From: a virus
Length of the DNA: 39,857 nt
Virus record (IMG/VR): IMGVR_UViG_3300027710_000057
Location: 1-39,857 of that record
Direction: 5' to 3' (one strand)
The translations under genes and the position numbers were made by a program. The notes under the pieces are model-generated. The model made no database searches, had not been told where the DNA came from, and saw nothing but the letters and a program-made list of their open reading frames with translations. This document shows, piece by piece, positions 27,941 through 33,177 of this stretch (within the stretch, counting starts at the first letter, position 1; every line of letters starts with the position of its first letter).

Positions 27941-28089
27941 TATTTAGCCTCCGCTGTTAAAAATAGTGAGTTAATTTCATCTGAGTATTGCATACTTTCT
28001 GCAAGCATTTCTAGTGAGCAGTGTGAGCAGTAAATTTCTAATACATCTACTGAGTTTTCATTACACTTCATGCAAGTATATTCGGTCAT
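27940..28089 (-). CDS. Small zinc-ribbon protein
   Basis: 49 residues: YTCMKCNENSVDVLEIYCSH then CSLEMLAESMQYSDEIN; CxxC at 6-9 and CxxC at 21-24, a complete ribbon with a helical tail. TAATG overlaps at both ends. Confidence 0.65.
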   Translation of the reverse strand: MTEYTCMKCNENSVDVLEIYCSHCSLEMLAESMQYSDEINSLFLTAEAK

Positions 28090-28205
28090 TAGTTGCCTTC
28101 TTTCTTTGGTGTAGTATCTACCTTACCAGCAAGGACTGACATGGCGAGGGTTGTGTTTGCCTTGCGTGTAGCGAGGACATGGGCTTTGTATTCTTCTAGG
28201 TTCAT
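28089..28205 (-). CDS. 38-residue helical protein, operon leader
   Basis: MNLEEYKAHVLATRKANTTL then AMSVLAGKVDTTPKKEGN. AGAAGG Shine-Dalgarno upstream. First gene after a type I promoter. Function unknown. Confidence 0.55.
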   Translation of the reverse strand: MNLEEYKAHVLATRKANTTLAMSVLAGKVDTTPKKEGN

Positions 28206-28236
28206 ATGAGACCTTCTTTCTTAAGTTGATATAAAT

Positions 28237-28258
28237 ATCCTATCATTTATGACTGACA
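28237..28258 (-). promoter_or_regulatory. Type I repeated promoter (TGTCAG-N10-TAGGAT)
   Basis: Minus strand TGTCAG (28253-28258), 10 bases, TAGGAT (28237-28242) with TGA extension. Confidence 0.6.
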
Positions 28259-28279
28259 TTCTCAAATCCTTAAAGGTAT

Positions 28280-28312
28280 AAATCGGACATTCGGAATGTG
28301 ATAAATCTCACA
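28280..28312. promoter_or_regulatory. GACATT box plus perfect CRP/GlxR-type palindrome
   Basis: AAATCGGACATTCGG at 28280-28294 abuts TGTGATAAATCTCACA at 28297-28312. The palindrome's centre lies about 74 bases upstream of the predicted start for the 28205 operon. Confidence 0.65.
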
Positions 28313-28321
28313 CGTAAAGCC

Positions 28322-28351
28322 TGTGGATAACTTAATGGTGGTTGTGGATAA
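28322..28351 (-). promoter_or_regulatory. Pair of DnaA boxes
   Basis: TGTGGATAA at 28322-28330 and 28343-28351 (inverse of TTATCCACA), 21 bases apart, the only pair not spaced by 12. Confidence 0.7.
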
Positions 28352-28361
28352 CTGCGGGTCG

Positions 28362-28393
28362 AAAAAAATTTGAACAGTTTTACATCGTGTTCA
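28362..28393 (-). terminator. Terminator with covarying stem
   Basis: Minus strand TGAACA-loop-TGTTCA then AATTTTTTTCGACC. The G-C pair of other copies (GAGCA/TGCTC) is replaced by A-T here on both arms, so base pairing is maintained. Confidence 0.7.
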
Positions 28394-28403
28394 GGATGAT
28401 CCG

Positions 28404-28460
28404 TTAGGAGCCGCTAATCAGAAGGACCGTTAGCAAAGTAAGAACTGCAATTGTTATCAT
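28404..28460 (-). CDS. 18-residue TM peptide
   Basis: MITIAVLTLLTVLLISGS: one hydrophobic helix. ATGA overlap with the upstream gene. Too short to be sure, but similar to the Gp88-coupled TM peptide. Confidence 0.4.
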   Translation of the reverse strand: MITIAVLTLLTVLLISGS

Positions 28461-28612
28461 CGGTTCAATAACCTCTCTGCTCTCAGCAATGCTTTTAGCG
28501 CTTTGTTTTGTTTTCTTAGGTCAACATTTTCTGCAATTGTGTAAACCATTACAAGACATGATGTTGATAGTGCAATTCCAATTGCGATAATTGTTCCAGT
28601 ATCTAGTGTCAT
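28457..28612 (-). CDS. 51-residue single-TM protein
   Basis: MTLDTGTIIAIGIALSTSCL forms a TM helix, followed by AENVDLRKQNKALKALLRAE, a basic amphipathic helix on the inside. ATGA overlaps on both sides. Confidence 0.6.
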   Translation of the reverse strand: MTLDTGTIIAIGIALSTSCLVMVYTIAENVDLRKQNKALKALLRAERLLNR

Positions 28613-28776
28613 TTGTTGCAAGCCTCTCTAAACTTATCTAATTTGAAATTAGGATTATCAGCAGAAAACATATCCGCAAACTCATCTACCAAGTCCTCAA
28701 ATGTAAATTGGTCTGCTATCAGAGGTTTGAAGTCAGATAGGATTTCTGCAACTGCTACGTAGTCTTTACGTGTCAT
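28609..28776 (-). CDS. 55-residue hypothetical protein
   Basis: MTRKDYVAVAEILSDFKPLI then FTFEDLVDEFADMFSADNPN and FKLDKFREACNK. The MTRKDY ... NPNF-x-x-x-KF-x-x-AC layout recurs in many actinophage small proteins as I recall; function unknown. An ATG one codon earlier is possible. Confidence 0.65.
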   Translation of the reverse strand: MTRKDYVAVAEILSDFKPLIADQFTFEDLVDEFADMFSADNPNFKLDKFREACNK

Positions 28777-28781
28777 CATTG

Positions 28782-29036
28782 TTATTCACCTGCCAATTCT
28801 AGAAACATTTCTGTGCCCCCGTCATTGATGTGTGCAATTACTGCCTGTAACTCTTCAAGTGAAGTTGTTTCTTCAATATTGATAAGTTCATCAACGGCAT
28901 CTCGGTTCATCTGAATGAATACATCACCGATTAGCATGATTTGTGGAAGGTAGCGAGAAGTTTCTGCAACCTTTGAAACGAAATTAATTCCCTTATGTGT
29001 GAATGGGAATGTAGCGAATTTGATTGTCTGTGTCAT
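28782..29036 (-). CDS. Hypothetical protein
   Basis: 84 residues; strands FATFPFTHKGINFVSKVAET and IMLIGDVFIQMNRD suggest a small beta-sheet, then a helix (SLEELQAVIAHINDGG). AAAGAAGAAC precedes the ATG. No family recognised. Confidence 0.6.
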   Translation of the reverse strand: MTQTIKFATFPFTHKGINFVSKVAETSRYLPQIMLIGDVFIQMNRDAVDELINIEETTSLEELQAVIAHINDGGTEMFLELAGE

Positions 29037-29054
29037 TGTCTGTTCTTCTTTCTT

Positions 29055-29156
29055 TTAGTTATTTGTTTGGCATTTGCATTTTGTTATTTTAATTGTATCG
29101 CCTACCACTGACACGCTGGCCAGTGTTGAGCAATTATCACATAGATAGATGTGCAT
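29055..29156 (-). CDS. 33-residue zinc-ribbon micro-protein
   Basis: MHIYLCDNCSTLASVSVVGD then TIKITKCKCQTNN: CxxC at 6-9 and CxC at 27-29. TAATG overlap with the upstream gene. Confidence 0.55.
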   Translation of the reverse strand: MHIYLCDNCSTLASVSVVGDTIKITKCKCQTNN

Positions 29157-29317
29157 TAGTCCACGCACCCATCACATTGAGAGTAAGGGTCAAACTCGCA
29201 GAACTGGCAACCCATGAACTCGCTACAAGTTTTGCAATAGTAGCGGAACTGGTGTTCATCACAACACACGAACGCCTGTTCTGAGATATCATAGAACTCT
29301 GTTTGGTCAATAAACAT
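29156..29317 (-). CDS. Cysteine-rich 53-residue protein
   Basis: Nine cysteines: FVCCDEHQFRYYCKTCSEFM, GCQFCEFDPYSQ, CDGCVD. Likely binds two zinc ions in a B-box or RING-like cross-brace, which would suit protein-protein contacts. TAATG overlaps on both sides. Confidence 0.65.
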   Translation of the reverse strand: MFIDQTEFYDISEQAFVCCDEHQFRYYCKTCSEFMGCQFCEFDPYSQCDGCVD

Positions 29318-29520
29318 TAGTCACCAACTTTTACTGCAACTGTGCGGTAGTGGTCTTTGTATGAGTGCGGTGTGCGAATCTTTACTAGATAAGTATCGCA
29401 ACCCTCATACCATACCGCATGAGGGTGTGGCTCTGCGGTTACAATTTCACCCTGAAGTGTTGCTGAACGATATTGCTTACCTACCAAGAGGTTCTGAACT
29501 GTGTATACATTTGCTGACAT
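29317..29520 (-). CDS. Small beta-rich protein
   Basis: 67 residues: MSANVYTVQNLLVGKQYRSA, LQGEIVTAEPHPHAVWYEG, TYLVKIRTP. Barrel-like. First gene of its operon under a type I promoter with two CRP-type sites upstream. Confidence 0.6.
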   Translation of the reverse strand: MSANVYTVQNLLVGKQYRSATLQGEIVTAEPHPHAVWYEGCDTYLVKIRTPHSYKDHYRTVAVKVGD

Positions 29521-29554
29521 GGTGTCACCTTCTTTTCTTTTTCTTTATATTTCA

Positions 29555-29576
29555 AGTATAGCATTTTGGTCTGACA
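29555..29576 (-). promoter_or_regulatory. Type I repeated promoter
   Basis: Minus strand TGTCAG (29571-29576), 10 bases, TATACT (29555-29560), TGC extended. Confidence 0.7.
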
Positions 29577-29624
29577 ATTTCACATTACTAGCCAGTAAAT
29601 CCAGATAGTGAGACGCTCAAGGCG

Positions 29625-29640
29625 TGTGATATGTATCACA
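29625..29640. promoter_or_regulatory. CRP/GlxR-type palindrome (perfect)
   Basis: TGTGATATGTATCACA, centre about 84 bases upstream of the predicted start at about 29548. Confidence 0.65.
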
Positions 29641-29705
29641 TCAATTTGCTACTTTATTTAATTGTTATAGTATTAATACTAGCAGATAAACCTTAAAAAG
29701 TCAAA

Positions 29706-29764
29706 CCGACACGCCGTAAATTGGGTGTGATTAAAATCATACTTAATGCAGATCACGACACGCC
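29706..29764. promoter_or_regulatory. Second CRP-type site flanked by CGACACGCC boxes
   Basis: TGTGATTAAAATCATA (29726-29741, near-perfect) lies between CGACACGCCGT at 29707 and CGACACGCC at 29756. CGACACGCC also occurs at 24138 (inverse), 30887 and 32024. Confidence 0.5.
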
Positions 29765-29781
29765 CGAACCCGTCGAAAAAA

Positions 29782-29883
29782 TTATTCGCCTTTCACAAAT
29801 AAATAGAATCCAGTAATTCCACACGCAAGTGAAAACCATAGCAACGCATTACCACTTACAAAAAAAGTTTGATAGAAACTCAT
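29782..29883 (-). CDS. 33-residue single-TM protein
   Basis: MSFYQTFFVSGNALLWFSLA then CGITGFYLFVKGE: one long hydrophobic helix. TAATG overlap with the upstream gene; a T-run followed by CGA lies right after its stop, probably the operon's end. Confidence 0.55.
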   Translation of the reverse strand: MSFYQTFFVSGNALLWFSLACGITGFYLFVKGE

Positions 29884-30029
29884 TACATTCCCCATTCTAA
29901 AAAGTGAAATAAAAAGTTAATTAGAATCTGCAAAGATAGAACAAGGTTTGAAATCTGTTCTGGTGATTCTGCATTATCTAACCAGCCTAGGTACTGGTCA
30001 ATGCTTTCAAATAGTCCTTGAATATTCAT
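29883..30029 (-). CDS. 48-residue hypothetical protein
   Basis: MNIQGLFESIDQYLGWLDNA, ESPEQISNLVLSLQ then ILINFLFHFLEWGM: amphipathic helices with a hydrophobic C-terminus, perhaps membrane associated. ATGA and TAATG overlaps. Confidence 0.55.
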   Translation of the reverse strand: MNIQGLFESIDQYLGWLDNAESPEQISNLVLSLQILINFLFHFLEWGM

Positions 30030-30205
30030 CGGTTTAGTTCCTCATTTTCTCTTAGGTAGTCTGCAAAATCCAGCAGACCTTGGTCATATGCAACAGGGTC
30101 ACACATTTTTAGAACTTGTGAAGGTAGAAACTTGTAGATACCAATTTCAATTTCACCTTGCTCATCTAGCAATTCATTGTAGTATTCTTCAACAGCATTT
30201 ATCAT
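30026..30205 (-). CDS. 59-residue acidic protein
   Basis: MINAVEEYYNELLDEQGEIE then IGIYKFLPSQVLKMCDPVAY and an acidic end (LRENEELNR). Mainly helical. One base separates it from the gene upstream. Confidence 0.6.
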   Translation of the reverse strand: MINAVEEYYNELLDEQGEIEIGIYKFLPSQVLKMCDPVAYDQGLLDFADYLRENEELNR

Positions 30206-30304
30206 TTACTCACCTGCACAATCTACGCAGGTAGCAATTTCATTTTCTGTGAGCCACATTGACTCAATAGGCTCATCACATGAGCGACAGTTAACAGTTA
30301 TCAT
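30206..30304 (-). CDS. 32-residue zinc-ribbon micro-protein
   Basis: MITVNCRSCDEPIESMWLTE then NEIATCVDCAGE: CxxC at 6-9 and 26-29, a complete minimal ribbon with a beta turn between. Weak Shine-Dalgarno. Confidence 0.6.
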   Translation of the reverse strand: MITVNCRSCDEPIESMWLTENEIATCVDCAGE

Positions 30305-30306
30305 TT

Positions 30307-30534
30307 TTATCGGTTCACTTTCTTGAACTCTGAGTAAGGAATCTCTACATTGAGTAGATTCTTGCCGTTAGTGCTAACGGTAGCGTTGCTAATTGTGTAG
30401 CGTTGCAAAACGACATGAGCCATTTTGGTTTCATCATTTATTGAGATGACATTTACTAGTTTGTGATTCACATAGTCTGAATCAGCATTGAAAAAATTGC
30501 CAGCGAACATGGCATTAACGAGAGATAGGTTCAT
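30307..30534 (-). CDS. Small beta-rich protein
   Basis: 75 residues: DSDYVNHKLVNVISINDETK, AHVVLQRYTISNATVS, NLLNVEIPYSEFKKVNR. Strand-rich; a small barrel is likely. ATGA overlap upstream. Confidence 0.6.
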   Translation of the reverse strand: MNLSLVNAMFAGNFFNADSDYVNHKLVNVISINDETKMAHVVLQRYTISNATVSTNGKNLLNVEIPYSEFKKVNR

Positions 30535-30713
30535 TTAGACACCTTCCAATCTGACCAACCACTTAGGCGGTCTGAATCAAAATCCATGTAGAAACTTTCT
30601 ACATTTTGTTCACATTCTTCGCAGAATGTATAAGCCACATCATTGTGGAATGAGATAGACTCTTTATGAGCCTTATGAGTAACGCATATTGCGTTATTTG
30701 TTAGTGTAGTCAT
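30531..30713 (-). CDS. Zinc-binding micro-protein, paralogue of 32440 gene
   Basis: 60 residues from MTTLTNNAICVTHKAHKESI at 30713. C9, H12 and YTFCEECEQNVESFY provide zinc ligands; the end SGWSDWKVSK is shared. Aligns along its whole length with the plus-strand gene at 32440 (MTTLT..., C-x2-H, YTFC-x2-CEQN, W-S-x-WKV). First gene under a type I promoter. Confidence 0.7.
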   Translation of the reverse strand: MTTLTNNAICVTHKAHKESISFHNDVAYTFCEECEQNVESFYMDFDSDRLSGWSDWKVSK

Positions 30714-30760
30714 ATTGACCACCTTTCTTGTTGAAACCTTTTCAACCTTGTATATATACA

Positions 30761-30782
30761 AGTATAACAGGGGGGTCTGACA
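30761..30782 (-). promoter_or_regulatory. Type I repeated promoter
   Basis: Minus strand TGTCAG (30777-30782), 10 bases (ACCCCCCTGT), TATACT (30761-30766). Almost identical over the spacer to the promoter at 31824. Confidence 0.7.
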
Positions 30783-30795
30783 TTTTGAGGGGTAC

Positions 30796-30838
30796 AAATC
30801 GGACATTTAGGAAATAAGGGATTGTGATATAGACCACA
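30796..30838. promoter_or_regulatory. GACATT box plus near-perfect CRP-type site
   Basis: AAATCGGACATTTAGG at 30796-30811 and TGTGATATAGACCACA at 30823-30838 (one mismatch). Centre about 76 bases upstream of the predicted start. Confidence 0.55.
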
Positions 30839-30925
30839 TTTTCATGTCTGACTGGTCAAATTGTGGTCATTTCCAAAGATTTTTTGCGACACGCCGTATT
30901 TGAACTTGACAAGATCGAACGTTCG

Positions 30926-30950
30926 AAAAAAATATGCACCGAAGTGCATA
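30926..30950 (-). terminator. Strong terminator with UUCG tetraloop
   Basis: Minus strand TATGCAC-TTCG-GTGCATA, perfect 7-bp stem with a UUCG loop, then TTTTTTT and CGAA. Starts 5 bases after the stop of the gene at 30956. Confidence 0.9.
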
Positions 30951-30955
30951 CTTAT

Positions 30956-31051
30956 TTACTTATCAAAAATCTTTAGCAACTCTTCACATTGTTCATCAGT
31001 TAAATGTTCAATGCTAATTGCTTTTTGAAATAAGTCAGTGATTTCATTCAT
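30956..31051 (-). CDS. 31-residue acidic helical peptide
   Basis: MNEITDLFQKAISIEHLTDE then QCEELLKIFDK. TAATG overlap upstream and a strong terminator directly downstream, so it is the last gene of the operon. Confidence 0.55.
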   Translation of the reverse strand: MNEITDLFQKAISIEHLTDEQCEELLKIFDK

Positions 31052-31197
31052 TATTGAACCTCCTCAATATGGAACGCATCAAACTTAGCAATTTCATCCT
31101 CGCTAAGTGGATAGAGTGATTTGTTTAGAGCGAATACCGCTCTCATTTCATCTTCTGCCTCTACGACATAAGAAATAAGTACATTGTATTTAGTCAT
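31051..31197 (-). CDS. Small alpha/beta protein
   Basis: 48 residues from MTKYNVLISYVVEAEDEMRA: strand, helix, then ALNKSLYPLSEDEIAKFDAF. Similar start to the genes at 21956 and 21202, suggesting a repeated small fold. TAATG junctions at both ends. Confidence 0.6.
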   Translation of the reverse strand: MTKYNVLISYVVEAEDEMRAVFALNKSLYPLSEDEIAKFDAFHIEEVQ

Positions 31198-31373
31198 TAG
31201 TTTTTTCCTTTCAAGTGACCTGATATTCCTAGAGTATCGCAAGATACCTGCAACACTACCGACTTAGGTAGTGCATTACTTAGTGCGCTGATATATGTAC
31301 GCACATCTGACGGGGTATTAAAGGCTAGTGCCTTAGTAGTACCATTGAATGAAGTTAGTTTAAGCGTTATCAT
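31197..31373 (-). CDS. Small protein, paralogue of 32889 gene
   Basis: 58 residues: MITLKLTSFNGTTKALAFNT, PSDVRTYISALSN, VVLQVSCDTLGISGHLKG. Shares the start (I-T-L ... T-S), the V-x-V-x-C-D-x-L-G-I-x-G-x-L-x-G end and length with the plus-strand gene at 32889. Alpha/beta mini-domain of unknown function. Confidence 0.65.
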   Translation of the reverse strand: MITLKLTSFNGTTKALAFNTPSDVRTYISALSNALPKSVVLQVSCDTLGISGHLKGKN

Positions 31374-31537
31374 TACTTAACCCCCTTATAGAGAAAATCC
31401 CACGCCTTACGGCAAATCATTATGCTTTCGCAATTATCACAGCAGATAGAGCCATGAGGATTTAGGTTTAAGTCATATGAATCTACATATGACACGGACT
31501 TACCGCACACAGACGGCATTGAATATAGGGTACTCAT
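31373..31537 (-). CDS. Cysteine-containing 54-residue protein
   Basis: MSTLYSMPSVCGKSVSYVDS ... HGSICCDNCESIMICRKAW: cysteines at 11 and a C-C-x2-C...C cluster near 32-42, a plausible zinc site. TAATG overlaps at both ends. Confidence 0.6.
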   Translation of the reverse strand: MSTLYSMPSVCGKSVSYVDSYDLNLNPHGSICCDNCESIMICRKAWDFLYKGVK

Positions 31538-31773
31538 TATTTAGTACCACCTTTCTTTAGAACGGACATGATAGCGACATATCGCTGAGCGATTACTACC
31601 GCTTTAGGGTTAAGGGTAGAGTTGAATCTACCTTGTGAGAAATCGCTAGGGTATTTGTTAGCAATACGCTGAGCGATACGGATAGGGAGAGCATATGTAT
31701 GAGGTGCATATCCTGCACTCTCTAAGCCAAACTCTATGGCTATATCCTTACGGATTTCGTTATAGTGAGTCAT
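31537..31773 (-). CDS. Hypothetical helical protein, operon leader
   Basis: 78 residues: MTHYNEIRKDIAIEFGLESA, LPIRIAQRIANKYPSDFSQG, PKAVVIAQRYVAIMSVLKKG. Helical and basic. The first gene leftward from the divergent control region. A nucleic-acid-binding role is possible but not shown. Confidence 0.6.
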   Translation of the reverse strand: MTHYNEIRKDIAIEFGLESAGYAPHTYALPIRIAQRIANKYPSDFSQGRFNSTLNPKAVVIAQRYVAIMSVLKKGGTK

Positions 31774-31823
31774 GATTGACTCCTTTCTTTATTGATAACC
31801 TTTATCAACTTTCTATACATAGA

Positions 31824-31845
31824 AGTATAGCAGGGGGGTCTGACA
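31824..31845 (-). promoter_or_regulatory. Type I repeated promoter
   Basis: Minus strand TGTCAG (31840-31845), 10 bases (ACCCCCCTGC), TATACT (31824-31829), TGC extended. Confidence 0.7.
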
Positions 31846-31868
31846 AATGGACTTGGACATTATGGGCG

Positions 31869-31903
31869 AAATCGGACATTTGGGATATGTGATTAAACTC
31901 ACA
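31869..31903. promoter_or_regulatory. GACATT box plus perfect CRP/GlxR-type palindrome
   Basis: AAATCGGACATTTGGG (31869-31884) followed by TGTGATTAAACTCACA (31888-31903). Centre about 78 bases upstream of the leftward start. Confidence 0.65.
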
Positions 31904-31912
31904 TTTCTAAGT

Positions 31913-31964
31913 ATGACTGGTCATGGGTTGGGTAGCCTAAGCAGGGTAGCCTATGACTGGTCAT
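31913..31964. repeat. Twin ATGACTGGTCAT inverted repeats with tandem core
   Basis: ATGAC-TG-GTCAT at 31913-31924 and 31953-31964; between them GGGTAGCCTAAGCA and GGGTAGCCTATGA are direct repeats. TGACTGGTCA also occurs at 30849. Looks like operator DNA. Confidence 0.6.
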
Positions 31965-31984
31965 GTGGATAACCCTGTGGATAA
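31964..31984 (-). promoter_or_regulatory. Pair of DnaA boxes
   Basis: TGTGGATAA at 31964-31972 and 31976-31984, 12 bases apart, in the divergent control region. Confidence 0.7.
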
Positions 31985-32005
31985 CTTTTTGTCGACCAAA
32001 ATTTT

Positions 32006-32021
32006 TGTGGTCTAAATCACA
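32006..32021. promoter_or_regulatory. CRP/GlxR-type palindrome (near-perfect) for rightward promoter
   Basis: TGTGGTCTAAATCACA, one mismatch. Centre about 64 bases upstream of the rightward start near 32078, close to the class I CRP position. Confidence 0.55.
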
Positions 32022-32042
32022 TCCGACACGCCGTGTTTGGAC

Positions 32043-32071
32043 TTGACTTTTTGACATTTCTATGCTATACT
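32043..32071 (+). promoter_or_regulatory. Rightward consensus promoter
   Basis: TTGACT (32043-32048), 17 bases, TGC-TATACT (-10 at 32066-32071). It drives the plus-strand operon beginning at 32120. Confidence 0.85.
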
Positions 32072-32119
32072 TCCAGTATTAGATAGTTAAAGTTTAACTA
32101 TAAAAGAAAGGTAGTCAAA

Positions 32120-32326
32120 ATGATTACATTAAACATTACTCCAGAGGCCGATTGGTCTATTTCATGCGGTGACGATTACTGCGACGGATACGGTTGCGAT
32201 ATCCACTCAGACTATCAGGGTGAGGCTTGTGAGGTCACAGGTTGCACCTCTCCAGTGTCTTCCTATCTAGTAGAGGTAGAGGGTATGGCCATGGATATGT
32301 GCCACTACCACTACAATGTGGGCTAA
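32120..32326 (+). CDS. Cysteine/aspartate-rich 68-residue protein
   Basis: MITLNITPEADWSISCGDDY, CDGYGCDIHSDYQ, EACEVTGCTSPVSSYLVEVE, MDMCHYHYNVG. Six cysteines and several histidines suggest one or two metal sites. AAAGAAAGGTAG precedes the ATG. First gene of the rightward operon. Confidence 0.65.
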   Translation: MITLNITPEADWSISCGDDYCDGYGCDIHSDYQGEACEVTGCTSPVSSYLVEVEGMAMDMCHYHYNVG

Positions 32327-32372
32327 GTCACATGGCCCACGCTCCACATAGTGAGACTACTAGCCAGTATAC

Positions 32373-32401
32373 TTGACAGTACGGCTTTTATCTGTTAGAC
32401 T
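32373..32401 (+). promoter_or_regulatory. Promoter (TTGACA-17-TAGACT)
   Basis: TTGACA (32373-32378), 17 bases, TAGACT (32396-32401) in the 113-base gap before the 32440 gene. A TATACT at 32368-32373 overlaps its -35. Confidence 0.65.
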
Positions 32402-32439
32402 TACAGAGTAAGATTAAATAAAAAGAAAGGTGGTCTCAA

Positions 32440-32625
32440 ATGACTACATTAACAACTACAGTATGCACAGTGCATACACCTCAAATGTCCGCTATCTCTA
32501 CTATCTCAAACATGGCGTTTGATGAACAGTACACTTTCTGCACAACTTGTGAGCAGAACATAGAGCGTTGGGCTGATATAGACAACCCATACTCTTCATG
32601 GTCTAAGTGGAAAGTTACACAGTAA
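32440..32625 (+). CDS. Zinc-binding micro-protein, paralogue of 30531 gene
   Basis: 61 residues: MTTLTTTVCTVHTPQMSAIS, YTFCTTCEQNIERWADIDNP, SSWSKWKVTQ. C9, H12 and CxxC provide ligands. AGAAAGGTGG Shine-Dalgarno. It is the opposite-strand copy of the 30531 gene, about 1.7 kb away in mirror position around the divergent promoter region. Confidence 0.7.
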   Translation: MTTLTTTVCTVHTPQMSAISTISNMAFDEQYTFCTTCEQNIERWADIDNPYSSWSKWKVTQ

Positions 32626-32684
32626 CACACTAAGCCCCCTACAATTAAATAAAACAAATAAACTTATTAGAAAAGAGAAAAAAT

Positions 32685-32876
32685 ATGAATTGCAAAGTTA
32701 TCAACTGTGAATCAACAGAACTAGTCTACTCAGGAACTGATGCCTTTATGCTAGGTATCCCTACTGAAACCTATTGCTATAAGTGTGCTAACGCTTATGC
32801 TCAAATAGACAGAGTTATGTCTAAAGTGCGTGAGGACTATCTCGCATCCGTCTCAACATCTACAACATCTTGCTAA
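32685..32876 (+). CDS. Small zinc-binding protein
   Basis: 63 residues: MNCKVINCESTELVYSGTDA, ETYCYKCANAYAQIDRVMSK. CxxxxC at 3-8 and YCYKC at 32-35 give a ribbon, then a helical tail. GAAAAGAG precedes the ATG. Unknown function. Confidence 0.6.
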   Translation: MNCKVINCESTELVYSGTDAFMLGIPTETYCYKCANAYAQIDRVMSKVREDYLASVSTSTTSC

Positions 32877-32888
32877 GGAGATACAAAT

Positions 32889-33068
32889 ATGAAAATTACA
32901 CTAACATCTATGCAGGGTAACACCCGAAACATTGAACTTGCAACAAAGCAAGAGGTTTATGACTTCATTGAATTGTTTAAGAGTACGCTACTACCTAACC
33001 AGCGCATGAAAGTAACTTGCGACCTACTAGGTATTGACGGATACCTGCAAGGGGTCAATAAAATTTAG
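32889..33068 (+). CDS. Small protein, paralogue of 31197 gene
   Basis: 59 residues: MKITLTSMQGNTRNIELATK, KQEVYDFIELFKS, MKVTCDLLGIDGYLQGVNKI. AAGGAGAT lies 6 bases before the ATG. Its stop lies inside the first 24-base repeat. Alpha/beta mini-domain; mirror-image copy of the minus-strand gene at 31197. Confidence 0.65.
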   Translation: MKITLTSMQGNTRNIELATKQEVYDFIELFKSTLLPNQRMKVTCDLLGIDGYLQGVNKI

Positions 33069-33133
33069 CGGGTACCACTCGCAATAATTTTGCGGGTACC
33101 AGTGCAACTAATTTAGTGGGCACCAGTATGTAG
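33062..33133 (+). repeat. Three 24-base tandem repeats
   Basis: Units at 33062-33085, 33086-33109 and 33110-33133, sharing AATTT-x-GCGGGTACCA-like cores (third GTGGGCACCA). In one frame they read N-[LF]-[AV]-G-T-[ST]-x-x three times, but there is no start codon and a stop precedes them, so they are probably noncoding. Confidence 0.75.
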
Positions 33134-33177
33134 AGCGATCTCCGTAGTGTGCTCACTAATTAATTTGCTTATTTTCT

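Noticed and set aside
33062-33133. Repeats as a frameshifted C-terminal extension of the 32889 protein
   Set aside because: The would-be slippery site would re-pair Lys tRNA with a stop codon, so programmed -1 shift is unlikely.
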